Counted from the stretch's first letter, positions 39,399 to 48,162 are shown. The stretch: DNA of 64,000 nt from Azonexus fungiphilus (GCF_003634965.1 NZ_RBXP01000004.1:20387-84386), one strand, 5' to 3'. Notes: a model not told the origin generated them from the letters alone. Program-made: numbers and translations.

Positions 39399-39893
39399 CT
39401 ATAGTTGAACTGAAATCTGCCAGTTCATTGATTTTGTCCGTGCCAAAATTTCGGGTACTGAAGTAAGAAGTAGCTCTCCCGTCACATTGTTGTACAGCGC
39501 AACGCGGTGCCTTTCTTTCAACGCGTCGGCGGCGGCTATTTCTCCTTCAGTTAGCGCGAAAAAGAAACCAGTAAAGCCAGGGCGAACCCGCTCTTGGTTA
39601 GCGGTCTTGATTTCGATAAAGGTCATTCTTGGCAAAGCAGAACGGACCGCAACGGGATTGGTGAAGTCAATTTCCTCAGCAGTTGGAAAAGCAACAGCGT
39701 CAAAGCTGGATCCTTTGATCACCACGCCAATTTCAGCCAAGGCGGACAACAAAACCTTCAAGCCAGCACCTCGTGGCCGAGGGACCCAGTGTTCCATTTC
39801 TGCCAGTGCGCTCAACTCGCCGGACGCACCGCTTTGATTTGCCATTCGCGTTAGGTGTTGACGCTTAGCCTTGATGACTTCAATAGGATTCAT
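39399..39893 (-). CDS. Putative PD-(D/E)XK-like / DUF3883-like protein in a cassette-like context
   Basis: 164 residues from MNPIEVIKAKRQHLTRMANQ (an ATG four codons upstream would lie across the core site and is less likely). A restriction-nuclease-like core is visible: FDAVAFPTAEEIDF then TFIEIKTANQ, giving D...ExK. FFFALTEGEIAAADALKERH then VALYNNVTGELLL resembles the DUF3883 (NOV C-terminal) pattern of nuclease-like domains. Base composition is clearly lower in GC than the surroundings. The gene starts six bases after a GTTGGGC core-like site. Enzymatic activity is not demonstrated. Confidence 0.55.
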   Translation of the reverse strand: MNPIEVIKAKRQHLTRMANQSGASGELSALAEMEHWVPRPRGAGLKVLLSALAEIGVVIKGSSFDAVAFPTAEEIDFTNPVAVRSALPRMTFIEIKTANQERVRPGFTGFFFALTEGEIAAADALKERHRVALYNNVTGELLLTSVPEILARTKSMNWQISVQL

Positions 39894-39899
39894 CGAAAT

Positions 39900-39971
39900 G
39901 CCCAACGTGCTAGCTCAGTGGCCCGAAGTCGGCTTGCTAGCGAAGCGTCCCTCTGGCGCGGCGGGTTAGGC
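39900..39971 (-). other. Candidate integron attC-like recombination site
   Basis: Read on the minus strand: GCCTAAC (39971-39965) at one end and GTTGGGC (39906-39900) at the other. They fit RYYYAAC and GTTRRRY and pair with each other with a single wobble. The 72-base interior carries GCTAGC arms and a CCGA/TCGG hairpin. An alternative left end GCTTAAC (40019-40013) overlaps the stop codon of the upstream gene, as is common in cassettes. No integrase is in the window. Confidence 0.5.
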
Positions 39972-40013
39972 TGATAGCCCAAAGCGTAAAAGTCGGTACT
40001 TGCGAGACGTTGG

Positions 40014-40271
40014 TTAAGCATTTGATTTGTCGTGATTTGCTACCCGAAAGTTGAATATTGCAACCACGATACCAATGCAACCCAAAACAGAAAATAAGAC
40101 TACCTCACCCCAAGCGCCGAACAGGCTGGAAAAGGTATTGTGAAGCCAAGCCCAACGGCCTGTCGTAGTCGAAGACGTGGGGGCGGTATAGGAAAGCGAA
40201 GCGAGCAAAAAGAAGACGCTCGATAGGCCAAGCCATAGATTTCCTTTTTCCTTCTGCGACATGCGGCTCAT
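40014..40271 (-). CDS. Small membrane protein in a cassette-like context, 85 residues
   Basis: MSRMSQKEKGNLWLGLSSVF begins the chain; a second Met at residue 4 is an alternative start. Two transmembrane segments (about 12-30 and 58-77: VVLFSVLGCIGIVVAIFNFRV) are joined by a polar loop (TSSTTTGRWAWL). The low-GC gene begins four bases after the GTTAGAC core-like site (40276-40282), and its TAA overlaps GCTTAAC. Both junctions are typical of integron cassette genes. The function is unknown. Confidence 0.6.
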   Translation of the reverse strand: MSRMSQKEKGNLWLGLSSVFFLLASLSYTAPTSSTTTGRWAWLHNTFSSLFGAWGEVVLFSVLGCIGIVVAIFNFRVANHDKSNA

Positions 40272-40275
40272 AGTG

Positions 40276-40282
40276 GTCTAAC
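40276..40282 (-). other. Core-site-like GTTAGAC at left border of cassette-like gene
   Basis: Read on the minus strand, GTTAGAC matches the integron core consensus GTTRRRY and sits four bases before the start of the 85-residue gene. No complete attC or attI was recognised upstream of it. Confidence 0.4.
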
Positions 40283-40457
40283 AGTTATTTCCCAGCAAAA
40301 ACGTCCGGGTCATCAGCAATAACACGGGCGCGACTGGGGCACTTGTAAGGGTTTGAATGACATGGAGATTATCTGAAGCCCATCTCCTGATCAATCATCC
40401 GCCACATCCGGCAGTAGCCTGCCGCCGCCCGCCCGCACCGTCGCCTTTCATCATCGC

Positions 40458-40484
40458 GTCACGGCGCTGTCACGAAGCCTTCAT
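40458..40484 (+). promoter_or_regulatory. Probable Pho box before the plcP-like operon
   Basis: GTCAC (40458-40462), CTGTCAC (40467-40473) and CCTTCAT (40478-40484) recur at 11-base intervals, as PhoB half-sites do. TATCGT at 40495-40500 is a candidate -10, ten bases after the box, the same spacing as at pstS. This predicts transcription from about 40507, the A of the next ATG. Confidence 0.6.
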
Positions 40485-40506
40485 CCGGGCTGGCTATCGT
40501 CGGCGC

Positions 40507-41319
40507 ATGCCCAAAGTCAGAAGCCTGTTCCTCTCCGACATCCACCTCGGCACGCGGGCGTGCCAGGCGGAGCGGCTCCTTGATTTCCTGCGCGAGCACC
40601 CGGCCGAGCAGACTTTCCTGATCGGCGACATCGTCGATTTCTGGGCGATGAGTCGCAGCATCTGCTGGACCCAGGCGCAGAACACCGTCGTCCAGAAACT
40701 GTTGCGCCGGGCGCGTGCCGGCGAGCGTGTCGTCTTCATCCCCGGCAACCACGACGAGGTGTTGCGCGAATACTGCGGCATCGTCTTCGGCGAGATCGAG
40801 GTGGTCGACGAGATGGTGCACGAAACCGCCGACGGTCGCCGTTTCCTGCTCATCCACGGCGACCAGTTCGACCAGGTGACGCGCCATCACCGCTGGGTCG
40901 CGGTGCTGGGCGACAAGGCCTACGACCTGCTGGTCCGCCTCAACCACTGGCTGTCGTGGATCCGCCGCAAGCTCGGCCGGCCCGGCTACTGGTCGCTGGC
41001 CGGCTACGCCAAGCGGCGGGTCAAGACGGCGCTCAATTTCATCTTCGACTTCGAGGAATCGGCCGTCCATCACGCCCGCGAGCGCGGCCTCGACGGTGTC
41101 ATCTGCGGCCACATCCACTGGGCGACGATGCGCGAGATCGACGGCCTGGCCTACATCAACTGCGGTGATTGGGTCGATTCCTGCACGGCCATCGTCGAGC
41201 ATTTCGACGGTCGCCTCGAACTGGTTGCCTGGGGCGCCGGCAGCGCCCTTCCCGAACCCCGGCGGCTGGCCGCCCCGGCCGCAGGGCCGGTCAACGAAAG
41301 CGAAACGGCAGAGGCCTGA
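40507..41319 (+). CDS. plcP: PlcP-like metallophosphoesterase (annotated family: LpxH-like)
   Basis: 270 residues. Calcineurin-type metal motifs in order: LFLSDIHLGTRACQAERLL, LIGDIVDFW, VFIPGNHDEVLREYCG, LLIHGDQFD, and VICGHIHWA with INCGDWVDSCTA near the end. This pattern fits the PlcP phospholipase C family known from Sinorhizobium, in which phosphate starvation lets PlcP cut phospholipids to diacylglycerol. LpxH (UDP-diacylglucosamine hydrolase) is the other annotation. The Pho box upstream and two glycosyltransferases downstream favour lipid remodelling. No ribosome site is visible before the ATG, so a leaderless start is possible. Confidence 0.75.
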   Translation: MPKVRSLFLSDIHLGTRACQAERLLDFLREHPAEQTFLIGDIVDFWAMSRSICWTQAQNTVVQKLLRRARAGERVVFIPGNHDEVLREYCGIVFGEIEVVDEMVHETADGRRFLLIHGDQFDQVTRHHRWVAVLGDKAYDLLVRLNHWLSWIRRKLGRPGYWSLAGYAKRRVKTALNFIFDFEESAVHHARERGLDGVICGHIHWATMREIDGLAYINCGDWVDSCTAIVEHFDGRLELVAWGAGSALPEPRRLAAPAAGPVNESETAEA

Positions 41320-41320
41320 A

Positions 41321-42505
41321 ATGCGCGTATTGATGGTGTCGGATGTCTATTTCCCGCGGGTCAACGGCGTATCCACGTCGATCGAGACCTTCCGCCGCAC
41401 GCTCGCCGGCGAAGGCGTCGAGGTCCGCCTGGTGGTGCCGCGCTACGGCGACGAGCCCGAGGCGCCGGGCATCGTCCGCGTCGCCGGGCGGCCGGTGCCG
41501 GGCGACCGCGAGGACCGGCTGGTCGGCTGGCGGGCGATGCACGCGGCGGTGCACGCGGCAGCGGCCGAGTGCGACGCGATCCACATCCAGACGCCCTTCG
41601 TCGCCCACTACGCCGGCCTCGCCGCGGCCCGTCGCCACGGGCTGCCGGTGCTGGCCACCTACCACACGCTGTTCGAGGAGTACGTCGAGCATTACGCGCC
41701 CTGGCTGCCCGCCGGCTGGCTGCGACGCCAGGCGCGGGCGCTGTCGCGGCGCCAGTGCAACGGGCTCGACGCGGTTGTCGTGCCGTCGCGGGCGATGCGC
41801 GACCGGCTGCTCACCTACGGCGTGCAGCGGCCGCTGCACGTGCTGCCGACCGGCATCCCGCTCGGCCAGTTCGCCGCCGGCGACGGCGCCGCCTTCCGTG
41901 CCGCCCACGGCATCGCGCCGACGCGGCCGGTGGCGCTGTTCGTCGGCCGCGTCGCCCACGAAAAGAACATCGGCTTCCTGTTCGAGGCGCTGCAGCATGC
42001 GCATCGCCTGCAGCCGCAGATCCTCCTCGTCGTGGCCGGCGAGGGGCCGGCGATGCCCGAACTGCAGGCGCGCGTCGCCGCCCTCGGGCTGACCGATTCG
42101 GTCCGCTTCATCGGTTATCTCGACCGGCGCAGCGCGCTGCCGGCCTGCTACGCGGCGGCCGATGCCTTCGTCTTCGCGTCGCGCACCGAGACCCAGGGCC
42201 TGGTCCTGCTCGAGGCGATGGCCGCCGGCCTGCCGGTGGTCGCGCTGTCGGCGATGGGCACCGCCGACATCCTCGATGACGGCCGCGGCTGCCTGACGCC
42301 GCCCGACGACCCGCAGGCTTTCGGTGAGGCGCTCGGCCACCTGCTCGCCTACCCCGGGGCCTGGGGCCACCTGGCGCGCTCGGCGCTGGACTGCGCACGC
42401 GACTGGTCGGACACGGCGATGGCGGCGCGGCTGGCGACGCTCTACCGTCAGCTGGCGACGGCGAAAAATGCCCGTTTTGCGGTGTCGACCGCAAAACCCG
42501 CCTGA
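41321..42505 (+). CDS. GT4 glycosyltransferase 1 of the PlcP-like operon
   Basis: 394 residues from MRVLMVSDVYFPRVNGVSTS. Two-Rossmann GT-B fold. The N-terminal half has HIQTPFVAHYAGLAAARRHG and LATYHTLFEEYVEHYAP. The C-terminal nucleotide-binding half has LFVGRVAHEKNIGFLFEAL, VVAGEGPAMPELQARV and the family-4 E-x7-E segment ASRTETQGLVLLEAMAAGLPVVA. In the PlcP context it is a candidate diacylglycerol glycosyltransferase (Agt-like), an inference. It starts one base after plcP. Its C-terminus encodes a palindromic repeat copy (42475-42496), so the last dozen residues may not be functional. Confidence 0.8.
   Translation: MRVLMVSDVYFPRVNGVSTSIETFRRTLAGEGVEVRLVVPRYGDEPEAPGIVRVAGRPVPGDREDRLVGWRAMHAAVHAAAAECDAIHIQTPFVAHYAGLAAARRHGLPVLATYHTLFEEYVEHYAPWLPAGWLRRQARALSRRQCNGLDAVVVPSRAMRDRLLTYGVQRPLHVLPTGIPLGQFAAGDGAAFRAAHGIAPTRPVALFVGRVAHEKNIGFLFEALQHAHRLQPQILLVVAGEGPAMPELQARVAALGLTDSVRFIGYLDRRSALPACYAAADAFVFASRTETQGLVLLEAMAAGLPVVALSAMGTADILDDGRGCLTPPDDPQAFGEALGHLLAYPGAWGHLARSALDCARDWSDTAMAARLATLYRQLATAKNARFAVSTAKPA
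42475..42496. repeat. GTCGACC palindrome at the C-terminal coding end of the first glycosyltransferase (copy h)
   Basis: TTTTGCGG (42475-42482), TGTCGA, CCGCAAAA (42489-42496): a perfect outer palindrome encoding FAVSTAK just before the stop. The core is one base off the usual GGTCGACC. A preceding AAAAATGCCCG echoes the block seen in copies b and g. Confidence 0.6.
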
Positions 42506-42522
42506 ATCCGGGAGAACGCCCG

Positions 42523-43650
42523 ATGCTCGAGATTGCCTTCGTCACCGAAACCTACCCGCCGGAAGTCAATGGCGTCGCCATGACCGTCGGTCGCCTGGTC
42601 GGCGGCCTGCGCGAACGCGGCCACCGCGTCGAGGTGCTGCGTCCGCGCCAGGGCGCCGACGATGCTGCCGGCGAGCACGATTTTCCGTTGCCGGGGGCGC
42701 CGCTGCCCGGCTATCCCGGGCTGCGCCTCGGCCTGCCCGCCGGGCGCGCGCTGCAGCGCCGCTGGCGCGCCCGCCGGCCGGACCTGGTCCATGTCGTCAC
42801 CGAAGGGCCGCTCGGCTGGTCGGCGGTGAGCGCCGCACGCCGCCTCGGCATCCCGGTGACTTCGGGCTTCCACACCAACTTCGACCGCTACTGCGTGCAT
42901 TACGGCGTCGGCTGGTTGCGCCCGGCGCTGGCCGCCTACCTGCGCACCCTGCACCGGCGCACGCTGGCGACGCTGGTACCGACCGCGGCGCTGGCCGCCG
43001 ACCTGGCCGGCGAGGGCGTGCCCGGCGTGCGCGTGGTCGGCCGTGGCGTCGATGCCGGCCTGTTCGACCCGGCCCGGCGCAGCGCCGCCTTGCGCGCCGC
43101 CTGGGGCGCCGGCGAGGCCGACCCGGTCTGCCTTTACGTCGGCCGGCTGGCGCCGGAAAAGAACCTGGCGCTGGTCGAGCGCTGCTTTGCCGCGCTCCGT
43201 GCCGAGCATCCCGGGGCGCGCCTGGTCTGGGTCGGCGACGGGCCGTCGGCGGCGCGTCTGACGGTCGACCACCCGGAACAGCATTTTTCCGGCATGCGCC
43301 ACGGCGAGGACCTCGCCGCCCACTACGCCAGCGCCGACCTGTTCCTCTTTCCCAGCCTCAGCGAAACCTACGGCAACGTGGTCGCCGAGGCGATGGCCAG
43401 CGGCCTGCCGGTGGTTGCCTACCGCAGCGCGGCGGCGGCCGAGCTGATCGACGATCGCGCCAACGGCCTGGTTGCGGCGCCCGGCGACGAGGCCGCCTTC
43501 ATCGCCGCCGCCCGCTGGGCGCTGGCCGATCGCCCGCGCCTCGCCGGCATCGCCGGGCGGGCCCGCGCAGCGATGCTCGGGCGCAGCTGGCCGGCGGTTG
43601 TCGCCGCCTTCGAGCGGGTCGCCCGCGAGGCGATCGACGGCTATTCCTGA
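42523..43650 (+). CDS. GT4 glycosyltransferase 2 of the PlcP-like operon
   Basis: 375 residues, LEIAFVTETYPPEVNGVAMT at the N-terminus. GT-B fold with HVVTEGPLGWSAVSAARRLG, TSGFHTNFDRYCVHYG, the nucleotide-sugar-side VGRLAPEKNLALVERCF, and the E-x7-E segment LFPSLSETYGNVVAEAMASGLPVVAY. It resembles the mannosyl/glucosyl-transferase branch used on lipid acceptors, so it may add a second sugar to the lipid made by its neighbour. It lies 17 bases after the first glycosyltransferase and overlaps the convergent gene at 43641 by 10 bases. A GGTCGACC copy lies at 43263-43270. Confidence 0.8.
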   Translation: MLEIAFVTETYPPEVNGVAMTVGRLVGGLRERGHRVEVLRPRQGADDAAGEHDFPLPGAPLPGYPGLRLGLPAGRALQRRWRARRPDLVHVVTEGPLGWSAVSAARRLGIPVTSGFHTNFDRYCVHYGVGWLRPALAAYLRTLHRRTLATLVPTAALAADLAGEGVPGVRVVGRGVDAGLFDPARRSAALRAAWGAGEADPVCLYVGRLAPEKNLALVERCFAALRAEHPGARLVWVGDGPSAARLTVDHPEQHFSGMRHGEDLAAHYASADLFLFPSLSETYGNVVAEAMASGLPVVAYRSAAAAELIDDRANGLVAAPGDEAAFIAAARWALADRPRLAGIAGRARAAMLGRSWPAVVAAFERVAREAIDGYS

Positions 43651-44255
43651 AGGATGCGGATATCGACCAGCGCCGGGTCGTCGGCGTGTTCGACCAGCAG
43701 GCGGCGGACGCGATCCTGCCAGGCTGCGGCGAACTGCCGGCGCTGCGCAGCGTCGGCACTGCCGTCGAGGATGGCGGCGAGCAGCGTGGGCAGCGCCGGA
43801 TCGCCGGCGACACGGTCGAGCTTGAGCTGGCAGTCCACCGCGCGTCCCGAATCGAGCCGGGTGAAGGCGATGCCGGCGACGTCGGCGACCCCGTAGCGGA
43901 GCAGGTCGCGGCGCCCGTGGCGGCCGCCCAGCCCCTTGAAGCCGCCATTGCCGGCGGCCCCGGTGAGCAGCCCGACAACGCTGCCGATGACGCCGGCGAC
44001 GCCCTGCTCGAGGCGCTCGGGCAAGGCTACGGCGATCCGTCCGCGCTCCGGCAGGCGCTGGCCGTAGAGCACCTTGAGCGCCCGCACCGTGAGCAGCCAG
44101 GCGCCGGCCACCGTCGGGCAGGCGTGGCCGGCCAGGCGCACGGCGTCGGCGAAGTGGTAGTCGATCAGGCCGTCGGCCGGGGCGCCAAGCAGTTCGGCGA
44201 GCGGGTCGTGGACGCGCAGCGGCGGAATGGCGGCGAAATAGTCGGGAAAGCTCAT
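43641..44255 (-). CDS. FmdE-like domain protein
   Basis: 204 residues, start supported by GGAG six bases upstream. The FmdE pattern includes FADAVRLAGHACPTVAGAWLL, GVIGSVVGLLTGAAGNGGFKGLGGR and FTRLDSGRAVDCQL, with the conserved His-Cys in GHACP. FmdE proteins are named after a formylmethanofuran dehydrogenase subunit, but in bacteria most have unknown function (molybdenum or metal-related roles are guesses). It sits downstream of the hybrid kinase and is convergent with the glycosyltransferase. Confidence 0.65.
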   Translation of the reverse strand: MSFPDYFAAIPPLRVHDPLAELLGAPADGLIDYHFADAVRLAGHACPTVAGAWLLTVRALKVLYGQRLPERGRIAVALPERLEQGVAGVIGSVVGLLTGAAGNGGFKGLGGRHGRRDLLRYGVADVAGIAFTRLDSGRAVDCQLKLDRVAGDPALPTLLAAILDGSADAAQRRQFAAAWQDRVRRLLVEHADDPALVDIRILQE

Positions 44256-44326
44256 CGCGGTCTCCAGGTGACGGCGGCGATTTTGGCGCCTCGCCGGGCT
44301 GCCGGCCTTGATCCGGATCGCCTTTC

Positions 44327-47300
44327 TCAGGCGTTCGACCAGCGCGCCAGTGCTTCCCTGAGCGCGGCGTTGTTCACCGGCTTGGCCAGGTAGTCGCTCA
44401 TGCCGCAGGCCAGGCAGGCCTCGCGGTCGCCCTGCATGGCGTTGGCCGTCATCGCGATCACCGGCAGCGTCCGCGCCGCGTCGCCGGCCTCGCCGGCGCG
44501 CAGCCGGCGGGTCGCCTCGAAGCCGTCCATGAGCGGCATCTGGCAGTCCATCAGGACGATGTCGAAGGCTTCCTCGCGCAGCCGCGCCAGGGCTTCGGCG
44601 CCGTTGCCGACGGCGGCGTGGTGGCAGCCGAAACGGTCGAGCAGTGCACCGGCAACCTTCTGGTTGATGGCGTTGTCCTCGACCAGCAGCACGCGCAGGC
44701 CGGCGCGGATTTCGCCACTGGCGGCGGCCGCCGGTTCGGCGACCGGCGGGGTGGCGGCGATGCCGACCGGTACTTCGCAGCGGAAGGTGCTGCCCTGGCC
44801 GGGCGTCGATTCGACGGCGATGCGCCCGCCCATCAGTTCGAGCAGGCGCTTGCAGATCGACAGGCCGAGGCCGGTGCCGCCGAATTGCCGGGTGGTCGAG
44901 GCGTCGCCCTGGAAGAACGGCGAGAACAGCCCGTCGACGATCTCCGGCGGCATCCCGATGCCGCTGTCGGCGACGCTGATCAGCAGCATCGTCGCCGCCG
45001 GCTGGCCGGCTATCGGCCGGCAGGCGAAGTCGACGCGGACGCCGCCGCTGGCGGTGAACTTGACGGCGTTGCCGACCAGGTTGATCAGGATCTGGCGCAG
45101 CCGGCCGGGGTCGCCGACCAGGCTGGGCGGCAGGTCGGCGGCCAGGTGGCCGTCGAGGGCGAGGTCCTTGAGCGTCGCCTGGTGGCGGAGCAGGGCCAGC
45201 GTGTCGTGGAGGATCTCGGCCGGCGAGAAGGCGATGCATTCGAGCTGCAGCTTGCCGGCTTCGACCTTGGAAAAGTCGAGGACGTCGTTGATCAGGCCGA
45301 GCAGGCCGTCGGCGCTGTGGCGGATGGTTTCGGCGTAGTCGCGCTGCTCGGGCGCAAGCGGCGTCGCCAGCAGCAGTTCGGCCATGCCGATGACGCCGTT
45401 CATCGGGGTCCGGATCTCGTGGCTCATGTTGGCCAGGAAGCTGCCCTTGGCGACGCTGGCCGCCTCGGCGGCAACGCGGGCGCGCTCGAGTTGCTCGACG
45501 GCGCGCATGCGCTCGATGACGGCGCCGGCCCAGCGCGCCAGCAGCAGCATGAACTCGATGTCGGACGGGTCGAAGTCGTGGTCGCGCGGCGTTTGCGACG
45601 AGAAGTTGAGGGTGCCGTAGAGGCTGCCGTCGACGCGGATCGGGGCGCCGAGATAGGCGGCCAGCTTGAAGTCGCGGAAGCAGGGATGCTCGCGGAACTC
45701 GGACTCGCCGGCGTTGGCCAGCTGGAAGAGGGCATCGCGGCGGATGATCTCGCTGCAGTAGGTGTCGCCGAGCGGGAATTCCTGGTGGTCGGCGAGCGCC
45801 TCGCCGGGGCTGACCTGGACGTCGATGCGGTAGAGGTCGTGATCGACGTCGATGTGGCTGATGATCGCGAATTCCAGGTGCAGGTGCTGGCTCGACAGCT
45901 GCAGCGCCCGACGCAGCGTTTCGCGCGGACTCAGGCCGCTCAGCGTCGAGATCTCGTTGAGCGCGCGCAGCGCCGCCAGCTGGCGTTTCAGGCGCAGGGC
46001 CTGGAGGCGCTGCTCGGTGATGTCCTCGAACACGCCGAGGTAATTGACCAGCCGCCCGGCGCTGTCGCGGACCACCGAGATGGTCAGCCATTCCTCGATC
46101 AGGCGGCCGTCCTTGCGCCGGTTGACGATGTCGCCACGCCAGATGTCGGCGCTGGCGATCTGCTGCCACATCGCCCGGTAGAAATCGGCGTCCTGCTTGC
46201 CCGACGCGAAGATTGCCGGCGTGTGGCCGATCAGTTCGTCGGCGGTGTAGCCGGAAACCTGCTCGAGTTGCGGGTTGACCGCCAGAATCCGCTGTTCGGC
46301 GTCGGTGACGAGGATGCCGCTGGTGCTGTTCTCGAAGACCTGGGCGGCGAGCTGGCGCTCGTGGTGGAGCCGGGCTTCGTCGATCAGGCCGCGACGGATG
46401 CGGCCGATCAGCAGGCTGCTCAGGATCATGATCACGAGCAGCGCCAGCGCGGTGATTGCCAGCGTCGTCCGGGCTTCTTCCTGCCAGCGGGCGAGGGCGC
46501 CGTCGTGGTCGACATGGACGAGGACGAACAGCGGGTAGCTGCGCGAGGCGCGGTAGGCGGTCAGCATCGGCCGCTCGCGTTCGCGGTCGTCGCTGAGGCT
46601 GCCGATCTCCTGATCGCGCATCGCCGCCAGCGGCGCACCGTCGAGATGGCGGCTGCCGGGCATCAGGTCGTCGCGCGACGAAAGCATGACGATGCCCTGG
46701 TAGTCGAGGATCTCGACCAGCGTCAGGTCCGGGCTGACATGGTGCGAGAAGTGGTTGAGGAAGTAGTCCGGGTTGACCGTGGCGATGAACTGCAGGCGCT
46801 GGCCGTCGACCTCGCTTTCGCGGACCAGCGGGAAGAAGTTCGGGCTGTCCGGCGGAATCGGCGAGCGGGCCGTGGTCGGGGTGCCGTCGGCCAGGTCGCG
46901 GCCTTGCCAGGGCGGGCCGAGGCGCAGGAAGCCGGCGGTTTCGCCGCTTTCGCGCGGCGGCTGGAAACTGCTGCTGTCGACGTGGCGGCCGATGTTGTCC
47001 GGGTTCGAGCTGGCCAGGATGCGGCCGTTGCGGTCGGCGACCGAGAGCGAACGCAGGAAGAGCAGGCGGCCGAGCGTGCGTTCGAGTTGCTGCGACAGCT
47101 TGACGCTGTCCGGGCGCGGCCCGTCGAGCAGTTCGGGCAGGCCCTGCAGCGTCAGCTCGGTCGAGGTCAGCGTCTGCGTCAGCTGCTCCTCGAAGACGCG
47201 GGCGTTGGCGCGGGCCGCATTGAGATGCTCGGCGAGCGCGTCCTGGCGCAGCCGGTAGATGTGGGTCAGGCTGCCGCCGAGGATGAGCACGAACAGCGCT

Positions 47301-47362
47301 GCCTGCAGGCCGATCAACAGCCTGGTCAGCATCGCGGTCCGGCGGTCCGGCGGCATCTGCAT
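44327..47362 (-). CDS. Hybrid sensor histidine kinase (periplasmic-sensor, PAS, GAF, HisKA, HATPase, REC)
   Basis: 1011 residues; starts at codons 1, 3 or 11 are all possible, none with a clear ribosome site. Order: TM1 (about 12-32), periplasmic dCache-like region (about 33-305), TM2 (about 325-347), PAS with [15 protein letters not shown] (about 355-480), GAF-like (about 505-640), HisKA with the His in [16 protein letters not shown] (about 655), HATPase ([34 protein letters not shown]), then a REC domain whose acceptor D is in [21 protein letters not shown]. It pairs with the binding-protein gene ending 8 bases upstream. Confidence 0.9.
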   Translation of the reverse strand: MQMPPDRRTAMLTRLLIGLQAALFVLILGGSLTHIYRLRQDALAEHLNAARANARVFEEQLTQTLTSTELTLQGLPELLDGPRPDSVKLSQQLERTLGRLLFLRSLSVADRNGRILASSNPDNIGRHVDSSSFQPPRESGETAGFLRLGPPWQGRDLADGTPTTARSPIPPDSPNFFPLVRESEVDGQRLQFIATVNPDYFLNHFSHHVSPDLTLVEILDYQGIVMLSSRDDLMPGSRHLDGAPLAAMRDQEIGSLSDDRERERPMLTAYRASRSYPLFVLVHVDHDGALARWQEEARTTLAITALALLVIMILSSLLIGRIRRGLIDEARLHHERQLAAQVFENSTSGILVTDAEQRILAVNPQLEQVSGYTADELIGHTPAIFASGKQDADFYRAMWQQIASADIWRGDIVNRRKDGRLIEEWLTISVVRDSAGRLVNYLGVFEDITEQRLQALRLKRQLAALRALNEISTLSGLSPRETLRRALQLSSQHLHLEFAIISHIDVDHDLYRIDVQVSPGEALADHQEFPLGDTYCSEIIRRDALFQLANAGESEFREHPCFRDFKLAAYLGAPIRVDGSLYGTLNFSSQTPRDHDFDPSDIEFMLLLARWAGAVIERMRAVEQLERARVAAEAASVAKGSFLANMSHEIRTPMNGVIGMAELLLATPLAPEQRDYAETIRHSADGLLGLINDVLDFSKVEAGKLQLECIAFSPAEILHDTLALLRHQATLKDLALDGHLAADLPPSLVGDPGRLRQILINLVGNAVKFTASGGVRVDFACRPIAGQPAATMLLISVADSGIGMPPEIVDGLFSPFFQGDASTTRQFGGTGLGLSICKRLLELMGGRIAVESTPGQGSTFRCEVPVGIAATPPVAEPAAAASGEIRAGLRVLLVEDNAINQKVAGALLDRFGCHHAAVGNGAEALARLREEAFDIVLMDCQMPLMDGFEATRRLRAGEAGDAARTLPVIAMTANAMQGDREACLACGMSDYLAKPVNNAALREALARWSNA

Positions 47363-47370
47363 CGGTGTTG

Positions 47371-48162
47371 TCAGTCGAGGACGACGATCGGCGCCAGGCC
47401 GTGGCGCTCGGCGTAGGCCTTGAGTTCGCCGCTGCGCTTGGCGCGGCCGAGGAAGTCCTCGACCCGGGCGTGCCAGCGGTCGTCGCCGGGGCGCATCGCC
47501 CAGCCGTAGGCGGTCATGTGATAGCTGCCTTCCGGCTTGATCAGGCGGGCCCAGTCGGTGGTCCTGAGCATGCGCAGGCTGAACGGGAAATCGGTCATGA
47601 AGACGTCGGCGCGGCCGGCCTCGACCTCGCGTTCGCGGGCGTGCGGCGTGTCGAGCACGCGCAGCGTCGCCGCCTTCAGGCGCGCCTTCATCACCGGCTC
47701 GTGCAGCGTGCCGCGGGCGACGGCGACGACCACGCCGGGCTGGTCGATGTCGCTCCACTGGCGGATGCGCCGGTTGCTCTTGCTGGTGATCGCGTAGATG
47801 TCGCTGGCCAGGTGCGGCTTGGTGAAGCGCAGTTTTTCCTGGCGTTGCGGGGTGATGCCGATGGCGAACATGGCGATCTCGCAGCGTTCCTGGGTGACGT
47901 CGTCGATCAGCCGGGCAAAGGCGCTGTCGACGAACTCGACGTCGACGCCGAGATCGCGTCCGAGCGCCTTGGCCAGGTCGATGTCGATGCCGGACAACTG
48001 GCGGGTCTTCGGGTCGCGGTAGCTGATCCCGAAATAGTCCGGCCAGATGCAGACGCGCACCGACTTGCTGGCGGCAATCCGCTCCAGGGCAGCGCTCTGG
48101 GCGGCGGCCGGCAAGGCCAGCGCGAACAGCAGGGCCGCGAGGAGGGATTTTGCTTTCAGCAT
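47371..48162 (-). CDS. Periplasmic solute-binding protein, family 3
   Basis: 263 residues from [20 protein letters not shown], a Sec signal peptide with a probable cleavage after AQSA (about residue 24). Family-3 features: [52 protein letters not shown]. No ABC permease or ATPase is nearby. The gene is followed, 8 bases later, by the hybrid kinase, so it may serve as a ligand-sensing partner rather than a transport component. Confidence 0.88.
   Translation of the reverse strand: MLKAKSLLAALLFALALPAAAQSAALERIAASKSVRVCIWPDYFGISYRDPKTRQLSGIDIDLAKALGRDLGVDVEFVDSAFARLIDDVTQERCEIAMFAIGITPQRQEKLRFTKPHLASDIYAITSKSNRRIRQWSDIDQPGVVVAVARGTLHEPVMKARLKAATLRVLDTPHAREREVEAGRADVFMTDFPFSLRMLRTTDWARLIKPEGSYHMTAYGWAMRPGDDRWHARVEDFLGRAKRSGELKAYAERHGLAPIVVLD

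Noticed and set aside
39399..40282. A toxin-antitoxin pair
   Set aside because: Neither protein matches a toxin or antitoxin pattern, the genes are separated by over 100 bases, and the cassette-like borders explain the layout better.
42324..44393. A 689-codon plus-strand frame across both glycosyltransferase ends
   Set aside because: Out of frame with the second glycosyltransferase and rich in Arg/Ala/Pro; a shadow frame.
43641..46169. An 842-codon minus-strand frame joining FmdE-like and kinase regions
   Set aside because: Only the last 204 codons are the FmdE-like gene, with its own ribosome site; the rest is out of frame with the kinase.
44618..47416. A 932-codon plus-strand open frame antisense to the hybrid kinase
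   Set aside because: Antisense shadow; the kinase on the minus strand has all expected motifs.
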